Source of the DNA: an uncultured Sphingopyxis sp. | Lineage (GTDB): Bacteria; Pseudomonadota; Alphaproteobacteria; Sphingomonadales; Sphingomonadaceae | Direction of reading: 5' to 3' | NCBI RefSeq assembly: GCF_900078365.1 | Contig: NZ_LT598653.1 | Span: forward strand, 868,001-932,000 | DNA length: 64,000 nt | Part shown: positions 59,417 through 64,000 of the stretch, piece after piece | Position numbering within the stretch: position 1 is the stretch's first letter | How the letters are laid out: every line of letters starts with the position of its first letter | The notes under the pieces: generated by a model | The model's input: the letters and a program-made list of their open reading frames with translations, nothing else | The model's database searches: none | Told to the model about the DNA's origin: nothing | Made by a program: the position numbers and the translations under genes

Positions 59417-60145
59417 ATGACCTTCACCGTCGCCGCCCTCTATCGCTTCGCCTCGTTCGGTGACCCCGCCCTATTGCGTCAGCCCTTGCTCGATCTCTGC
59501 ACGGCCGAAGGCATCAAGGGAACGCTGCTGCTCGCGCAGGAAGGCATCAACGGCACCATTGCCGGAACAGAGACCGGCATCGCCGCCGTCATCGACCATA
59601 TCCGCGCGCTTCCAGATTGCGCCGCGCTCGACGTCAAATATTCGACCGCCGCCGAGATGCCGTTCCAGCGGATGAAGGTGCGGCTGAAGAAAGAAATCGT
59701 GACGCTCAAGGTCCCCGGGCTCGATCCCGCGCGCGACGCTGCGCCCTATGTCGACCCCGCCGACTGGAACGCGCTGGTCGATGATCCCGGCACGGTGCTG
59801 ATCGACACGCGCAATGCGTTCGAGGTCGGTTACGGCAGCTTCGCGGGTGCGGTCGATCCCGGGACGAAAAGCTTCGGCGACTTTCCCGGCTGGTGGCGCG
59901 CCAATGCCGACCGTTTCGCGGGCAAGCGCGTCGCGATGTTCTGCACCGGCGGCATCCGCTGCGAAAAATCGACCGCCTTCCTGCGCCACGAAGGCGTCGA
60001 GGACGTCGTCCATCTGAAGGGCGGCATCCTCGCCTATCTCGAACAGGTGCCGGAGGGCGACAGCCGCTGGCACGGGAGCTGCTTCGTCTTCGACGAGCGG
60101 GTGAGCGTCGGGCATGGATTGGCCGAAGTGGGCGAGAAGGCCTAG
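59417..60145 (+). CDS. trhO: tRNA uridine-34 hydroxylase, rhodanese-domain protein (TrhO/YceA)
   Basis: 242-residue protein with an N-terminal acylphosphatase-like domain (GTLLLAQEGINGTIAG is its signature) and a rhodanese domain holding the catalytic loop C176-T-G-G-I-R-C182 in MFCTGGIRCEKST. Family members use O2 to hydroxylate U34 of tRNA, first step of cmo5U/mo5U formation. ATG 59417 begins the conserved FTVAALYRFA; ATG 59402 is in frame. The short C-terminus lacks the long zinc-binding extension of E. coli YceA. Confidence 0.94.
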   Translation: MTFTVAALYRFASFGDPALLRQPLLDLCTAEGIKGTLLLAQEGINGTIAGTETGIAAVIDHIRALPDCAALDVKYSTAAEMPFQRMKVRLKKEIVTLKVPGLDPARDAAPYVDPADWNALVDDPGTVLIDTRNAFEVGYGSFAGAVDPGTKSFGDFPGWWRANADRFAGKRVAMFCTGGIRCEKSTAFLRHEGVEDVVHLKGGILAYLEQVPEGDSRWHGSCFVFDERVSVGHGLAEVGEKA

Positions 60146-60173
60146 GCTGGGAGCGGACGTTTTACCCCACCAT

Positions 60174-60245
60174 CGTCATTCCCGCGAAAGCGGGAATCCA
60201 GTTGCAACGCTGGCTCGCTGGGTTCCCGCTTTCGCGGGAATGACG
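60174..60245. repeat. Inverted repeat, family A, copy 2
   Basis: Perfect 23-bp arms CGTCATTCCCGCGAAAGCGG and GAA (60174-60196) and their complement (60223-60245). It lies between the convergent trhO and methyltransferase genes. Confidence 0.95.
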
Positions 60246-60285
60246 AAGTAAGGGGAGGGCGGTTTGCGGCCGATAACTGTCGCGC

Positions 60286-60912
60286 CTACGTCCGCGCCCG
60301 TGCCACGCCATATTCGACCCAGCCGAACGGCCGCGGCGTTTTCGGCATATAGGCGGCGCCCTGCCGCTCGACGGCAAAGCCCGCCTTTTCATAGGCGCCG
60401 CCGATCGGGCGGGTCAGGTGGCAATTGCCGCCGATGCGCTTCCAGATCGGCTCGATCCGCCGCTGCCATTTCGCGACCCCCGCGTCGGGCGCGCTGCCAT
60501 GCTCGAGGAACAGCGCCGTTCCGCCCGGCTTCAGCACGCGGCGGATTTCCGCGAGCACCGCCGCCTGATCGGTGACCGAACAGAGGGTGAAGGTGGTGAC
60601 CACCGTGTCGAAGGACCCGCTCTCGAACGGCATCGCTTCACCAACACCGCCCCGGATGTCGGCGTCGATTCCGCGCGCCGCCGCGGCCGCGACGCTCATC
60701 GCCAGCAGTTCGGGCGAGGGGTCGAGCCCGCTGAAACTCTCGACCTGTCCCGGCCGATAGAATTCCATGTTGATCCCGCCGCCGCAGCCGAGTTCGAGCA
60801 CATGGCCGCGCGCGAGCGGCACGACCTTGCTCCTGACCTTCATGATCTGCCCCTGCGAACAGGCGCATTTGATCAGCCGCGGCACTCCATGACGTTCCCA
60901 CCAGCTTGCCAT
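60286..60912 (-). CDS. Class I SAM-dependent methyltransferase
   Basis: 208 residues. SAM-binding motif I is VLELGCGGGINMEFY (about 38-52), motif II FSGLDPSPELL, post-motif FDTVVTTFTLCSV and the VLKPGGTALFLEHG strand (motif III). GNCHLTRPIGGAYEKAGF at the C-terminus resembles the METTL7-like or UbiE/COQ5-like small methyltransferases. Substrate not determined. It starts divergently from trxB with 93 bp between the two starts, so they may share a control region. Confidence 0.9.
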   Translation of the reverse strand: MASWWERHGVPRLIKCACSQGQIMKVRSKVVPLARGHVLELGCGGGINMEFYRPGQVESFSGLDPSPELLAMSVAAAAARGIDADIRGGVGEAMPFESGSFDTVVTTFTLCSVTDQAAVLAEIRRVLKPGGTALFLEHGSAPDAGVAKWQRRIEPIWKRIGGNCHLTRPIGGAYEKAGFAVERQGAAYMPKTPRPFGWVEYGVARART

Positions 60913-61005
60913 TTGGCAGTCTCCCCTTGGCGCGGAAGGTGACCCTTGCTAGCGCGGTTGGCAACACCCATCTGTGCCTGCCCGCACCGCCAACGAAAGA
61001 TCGCC

Positions 61006-61971
61006 ATGCCCGCCGTCCACCATACCAAGATGCTCATCCTCGGTTCCGGTCCCGCCGGCCTCTCGGCCGCCATCTATGCCGCGCGCGCGGGCATGATGCC
61101 GATCGTGGTGCAGGGGCTGCAGCCCGGCGGCCAGCTGACGATCACCACCGACGTCGAAAATTATCCGGGTTTCGCGGAGGTGATCCAGGGCCCGTGGCTG
61201 ATGGAGCAGATGACCGCGCAGGCGATGCACGTCGGCACGAGCATGATCTGGGACACGATCGTCGACGTCGACCTGTCGCGCCGCCCGTTCAAGCTGACCG
61301 GCGACGGCGGCGACGTCTATATGGCCGAAACGCTGGTGATCGCGACCGGCGCGCAGGCGAAGTGGCTCGGCGTTCCGGGCGAGCAGGAACTGGGTGGCAA
61401 GGGCGTTTCGGCCTGCGCGACGTGCGATGGCTTCTTCTATCGCGGCAAGAAGGTCGTGGTGATCGGCGGCGGCAACACCGCGGTTGAGGAGGCGCTTTAC
61501 CTGACCAACCATAGCGACGATGTGACGCTGATCCATCGCCGCGACAGCCTGCGCGCCGAAAAGATCCTGCAGGACCGGCTGATGGTCAATCCGAAGATCA
61601 AGGTCTTGTGGAACAAGAAGGTCGAGCGTTTCGTCGGCGGTGAGGGTGTCTCGGGCCTCGTCGGCGTCGACCTGATCGACACCGTCACCGGCGCGGCGAG
61701 CCACGAGCCGACCGATGGCGGCTTCGTCGCGATCGGCCACAGCCCGTCGACCGAATTGTTCAAGGGCAAGCTGCCGCTGGACGACGATGGTTATCTTCAG
61801 GTGACGCCGGGCACGTCGCTGACGGCGATCCCGGGCGTCTTCGCGGCGGGCGACGTGACCGACAAAATCTATCGCCAGGCGGTGACCGCCGCGGGCATGG
61901 GCTGCATGGCCGCGCTCGACGCGGAGCGGTTCCTGGCCGAAGCCGAATATCACGCGATGGCGACGGCCTGA
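61006..61971 (+). CDS. trxB: Thioredoxin-disulfide reductase
   Basis: 321-residue flavoprotein reducing thioredoxin with NADPH. FAD motif LILGSGPAGLSAAIYAARAG, redox centre C137-A-T-C140 in SACATCDGFFY, NADPH motif VVVIGGGNTAVEEALYL with the HRRDSLRAEKI phosphate-binding block, and the C-terminal FAD motif VFAAGDVTDKIYRQAVTAAG. ATG 61006 is two codons before the conserved start; GAAAGATCGCC gives a modest SD. Length and motifs normal. Confidence 0.97.
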   Translation: MPAVHHTKMLILGSGPAGLSAAIYAARAGMMPIVVQGLQPGGQLTITTDVENYPGFAEVIQGPWLMEQMTAQAMHVGTSMIWDTIVDVDLSRRPFKLTGDGGDVYMAETLVIATGAQAKWLGVPGEQELGGKGVSACATCDGFFYRGKKVVVIGGGNTAVEEALYLTNHSDDVTLIHRRDSLRAEKILQDRLMVNPKIKVLWNKKVERFVGGEGVSGLVGVDLIDTVTGAASHEPTDGGFVAIGHSPSTELFKGKLPLDDDGYLQVTPGTSLTAIPGVFAAGDVTDKIYRQAVTAAGMGCMAALDAERFLAEAEYHAMATA

Positions 61972-61977
61972 TCATCA

Positions 61978-62068
61978 CGTCGCCCCCGCGAAGGCGGGGG
62001 CCGCTATCGGTTTACGCGGGCGCGGCCGAGCAAGGCTGCCAGCGGCCCCCGCCTTCGCGGGGGCGACG
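61978..62068. repeat. Perfect inverted repeat (CGTCGCCCCCGCGAAGGCGGGGGCCGCT)
   Basis: 28-bp arms without mismatch, 61978-62005 and 62041-62068. Lies between the convergent trxB and exosortase-associated hydrolase genes, ending one base before the latter's stop, so it could terminate both transcripts. Confidence 0.96.
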
Positions 62069-62069
62069 G

Positions 62070-62867
62070 CTATGAAAGAACGGCCAATATCCGCTCAACC
62101 AGCCAGTCGGCATCGTCGCCCGCAAAGCTGTGCGAGGCGCTGGCGAGGCGTTCGACCGGGACGCGGTCCAGCGCCGCCGGGCAATGGCCAGCAAAAGCCT
62201 GGGCGGTGCGGTCGCCGGTCGCGAGCAGGATCGTCGCCGGACAGGAAAGTCCGGCGAGCGTGCTTTCGAGGCGAGAGGCGAGGCTGTCCGGTGCCGCCGG
62301 CTGGGGCGCCTGATTTAGCGCCGACAGGCCGCGGACCAATTTGCGGAAATCGATCTCGCCCCTCACCAGGCGGAGCAGGCTCTTCGGGTCCTTGAGCCGT
62401 GACAGATAGCGCGCGCGAATGGCGGAGGCGGGCGGCAGGGCTGGTTCGCCCCCTTCGTCCTCATCCTGCCCTTCATAGGTCCATGGATTGGCGAGGATCA
62501 GCGCGTCCAGCGCGAGCGGCTGGTGCAGCAGCAGGGCGCTCGCCGCGTCGCAATTGCCGAAGGCGACGACGCGCGCGACATGGGGTGCTGCTTGGCGGAA
62601 AGCTGCGATTGCCGCGGCAATGTCGGGACCGCTCTCTTCAAAGCCGTGGTTTTCTCCCTCGCTGTCGCCGATGCCGCGCCGGTCGAAGCGGAAGACCGAA
62701 TGCCCCGCTGCCGCCACGCGCTGCGCCAGCATCGCCATGCCGCGATGCGCGCCGCTGCGGATTTCATTGCCTCCGGACACGATCAGCAGCCCGGTGCCGC
62801 CGGGTGCGTCGTCGAACGATGCGGCGAGTGCGGCGCCTTCGCAATCGAAGCTCAGCTGATGCCGCAT
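62070..62867 (-). CDS. Exosortase A system-associated hydrolase 1
   Basis: 265-residue alpha/beta hydrolase-like protein. GLLIVSGGNEIRSGAHRGMAM is the family's unusual start, followed by FRFDRRGIGDSEGENHGFEES and the AFGNCDAASALLLH elbow, where Cys replaces the usual nucleophile Ser (G-x-C-x-A). These features match the TIGR03100-type proteins that accompany exosortase A. Role unknown, thought to relate to exopolysaccharide or to PEP-CTERM protein export. ATG 62867 overlaps the end of the hydrolase 2 gene by 16 bp. Confidence 0.82.
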   Translation of the reverse strand: MRHQLSFDCEGAALAASFDDAPGGTGLLIVSGGNEIRSGAHRGMAMLAQRVAAAGHSVFRFDRRGIGDSEGENHGFEESGPDIAAAIAAFRQAAPHVARVVAFGNCDAASALLLHQPLALDALILANPWTYEGQDEDEGGEPALPPASAIRARYLSRLKDPKSLLRLVRGEIDFRKLVRGLSALNQAPQPAAPDSLASRLESTLAGLSCPATILLATGDRTAQAFAGHCPAALDRVPVERLASASHSFAGDDADWLVERILAVLS

Positions 62868-63526
62868 GTCTTGCTCCAGGTGGCGATGTCGGCAGCGATC
62901 GCCGCCGCCATCGGGGCGTCCTCGCCGGGCTCGGCGCGCAGCCACAGCGGCGTGCCCGCGATGCCGCCGGCGCCCAGCGCGACGCTGCGCAGCGGTTCGA
63001 CCGGCTGCGCCTCCGCCTGTCCCAGTTGCGCGACCATCGCCGGTGACAGCGCGTTGCCCGCGAGCAGCAGGGCTTGGGACACCGCCATGGCCTGCAGGCT
63101 GTCGAGCGATGAGGCCACGCCGGCCTCGCGATCCGCCGCCACGCGCGCGCGTAGAAGCGTGCGGAGCAGCGACGCACCGCCCACGGGGGCGAGCCGCCAC
63201 CATGCCGAGGCCTTTGCGCGATGGTCGATCAACGCACCGCCGCGCACCGACGCGACCACCACCGGTCCCTCGATGCCCGCGACGACCTCGGTCAGCGCAT
63301 CCTGCCACCGTTCGAGGTCGACCTCGGCAAGCGGCACGAGGCTTTCATTCTGCCCCGGCAGGTCGGGGATCAGCGCCGCAAAGCCGTCCGCCGCGAGCGC
63401 CCGCATCGCAAGCACCAGCGTTCGGCGCGTGCGGTTCGCTTCCTCGAACAGCGGCGGGACGATGACGATAGTGGCGCGGGGAGCGCCCGCGGGGTCGATG
63501 CGCAGGTGATGTTCGGAAAGGGACAT
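62852..63526 (-). CDS. Exosortase A system-associated hydrolase 2
   Basis: 224 residues, alpha/beta hydrolase fold. VIVPPLFEEANRTRRTLVLAM and the PDLPGQNESLVPL block match the TIGR03101-type hydrolase of exosortase A clusters; the elbow reads VASVRGGAL, with Ser four residues before the Gly pair and Arg next to it. Catalytic competence is uncertain. ATG 63526 starts MSLSEHHLRIDPAG. Downstream of the acyl carrier protein gene, with a family C repeat between. Confidence 0.82.
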   Translation of the reverse strand: MSLSEHHLRIDPAGAPRATIVIVPPLFEEANRTRRTLVLAMRALAADGFAALIPDLPGQNESLVPLAEVDLERWQDALTEVVAGIEGPVVVASVRGGALIDHRAKASAWWRLAPVGGASLLRTLLRARVAADREAGVASSLDSLQAMAVSQALLLAGNALSPAMVAQLGQAEAQPVEPLRSVALGAGGIAGTPLWLRAEPGEDAPMAAAIAADIATWSKTCGIS

Positions 63527-63553
63527 CGCCTTATTCAGCGGCCCGAACCAGCT

Positions 63554-63645
63554 CCCGTTTGTCCTGAGCTTGTCGAAGGACCGTCCTTCCTTCTTTCGAC
63601 GCCGGAAAGAAAAGAACGGCCCTTCGACAAGCTCAGGGCGAACGG
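63554..63645. repeat. Inverted repeat, family C, copy
   Basis: CCCGTTTGTCCTGAGCTTGTCGAAGG split at 63554-63579 pairs with CCTTCGACAAGCTCAGGGCG and AACGG (63620-63645). An inner CTTCTTTC/GAAAAGAA-like pair closes the loop. It lies inside the exosortase-associated operon. Confidence 0.88.
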
Positions 63646-63665
63646 AAGAGAGGAAGGGATGTGGT

Positions 63666-63932
63666 TCAACCCGCAACCTTGCGCAGCGAGAAGGCGAGGA
63701 GATTGCCGTAGGTTTCAAAGATCTCGCCATCGACCTCATCATCGTCGATGAGGATGCCGAGCCGGTCCTCCATCTCGGTGAGCACCGTCGCGACCGCCAT
63801 CGAATCGAATTCGGGCAGTTCGCCGAACAGGCCGCTGTCGCCGGTCAGCGCGGCGGCGCGTTCCTCACCCAGCCCGAGCACATCGGCGAGCAGGGCGCGA
63901 AGGGTGGCATCGACGGAGCTGCTATCGGTCAC
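63666..63932 (-). CDS. Acyl carrier protein of the exosortase A cluster
   Basis: 88-residue acidic carrier protein. The 4'-phosphopantetheine attachment Ser is S44 in LPEFDSMAVATVL (the DSM form of DSL); helix 2 and the acidic EDRLGILIDDDEVDGEIF segment follow the ACP fold. GTG 63932 has GAGGAAAG 7 nt upstream and overlaps the stop of the preceding gene (GTGA). In exosortase clusters such an ACP is found with an acyl-CoA ligase-like and a PLP-decarboxylase-like protein, expected just outside the window. Confidence 0.9.
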   Translation of the reverse strand: MTDSSSVDATLRALLADVLGLGEERAAALTGDSGLFGELPEFDSMAVATVLTEMEDRLGILIDDDEVDGEIFETYGNLLAFSLRKVAG

Positions 63933-64000
63933 GTTTCTTTCCTCAGCATGGAACGGGCAAAAGCCTTCAACGCCGGTCCCCATGCCGCGACACGCGACGG
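63929..64000 (-). CDS. 3' tip of an exosortase-cluster gene, truncated by window edge
   Basis: Only the last 23 codons are present, reading to AAWGPALKAFARSMLRKET and a TGA that overlaps the ACP start. Coupled translation with the ACP gene implies the same pathway. In other exosortase A clusters the neighbour is an AMP-forming acyl-CoA ligase or a PLP-dependent decarboxylase, but the fragment is too short to identify. Confidence 0.5.
   Translation of the reverse strand, partial: PSRVAAWGPALKAFARSMLRKET

Overview
The window is high-GC alphaproteobacterial DNA. Gene content, gene order and repeat types point to Sphingomonadales, most likely a Sphingopyxis-like genome. The main marker is the rpsB-tsf-pyrH-frr-uppS-cdsA-dxr-rseP-bamA-ompH-fabZ run without lpxD or lpxA, which fits a sphingomonad that uses glycosphingolipids instead of LPS. 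An exosortase-A accessory cluster and many small mirror-image (REP-like) repeats agree with this. I saw no tRNA, rRNA, CRISPR, prophage or transposase gene.

Layout. 1-10 kb: an accessory locus. A threonine aldolase gene (cut off by the window edge, with an in-frame 63-bp tandem duplication) has a structured leader that looks like an S-box (SAM-clan) aptamer. Next to it is an RpiR-family repressor gene. Divergent from the repressor is a tightly coupled run: TonB-dependent receptor, exported D-aminoacylase-type amidohydrolase, DUF1611/DgcN-type protein, exported class C beta-lactamase-fold hydrolase and erythromycin-esterase-like hydrolase. Two palindromes of identical architecture flank the repressor gene. 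10-17 kb: a cyclase with a CGNR/ABATE regulator, an Lrp regulator divergent from leucine dehydrogenase plus a small ACT-like protein, a flavoprotein reductase, a DUF4126 membrane protein, a NUDIX hydrolase and a small acidic membrane protein. 17-26 kb: nitrilase-family amidase, M16 peptidase, Kef-type antiporter, icd, psd-pssA, and a small membrane ORF preceded by an alphaproteobacterial-type LexA box.

26-38 kb: the conserved translation, isoprenoid, phospholipid and outer-membrane assembly cluster, then rpmE. 38-47 kb: glpK, RhlE-type helicase, an MFS transporter with a large periplasmic insert, two alpha/beta hydrolases (one PhaZ-like), a UBP zinc finger protein and a DUF5996 protein. 47-51.5 kb: an arginine succinyltransferase (AST) operon with an M20 hydrolase, astA, astB and a spermidine-synthase-like methyltransferase. 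51.6-62 kb: diguanylate cyclase, WYL-like protein, glcB, DmeF-type exporter, DJ-1/PfpI protein, GMC oxidoreductase, trhO, a methyltransferase and trxB. 62-64 kb: two exosortase-A-associated hydrolases, an acyl carrier protein and the 3' tip of another gene.

The strongest candidates for something new are the S-box-like RNA in front of the threonine aldolase, the RpiR-controlled peptide/D-amino-acid scavenging locus, the SOS-box-linked small membrane protein, and a three-copy intergenic element whose hairpin shows compensatory base changes between copies. All assignments come from reading the sequence; no search, folding or alignment program was run.
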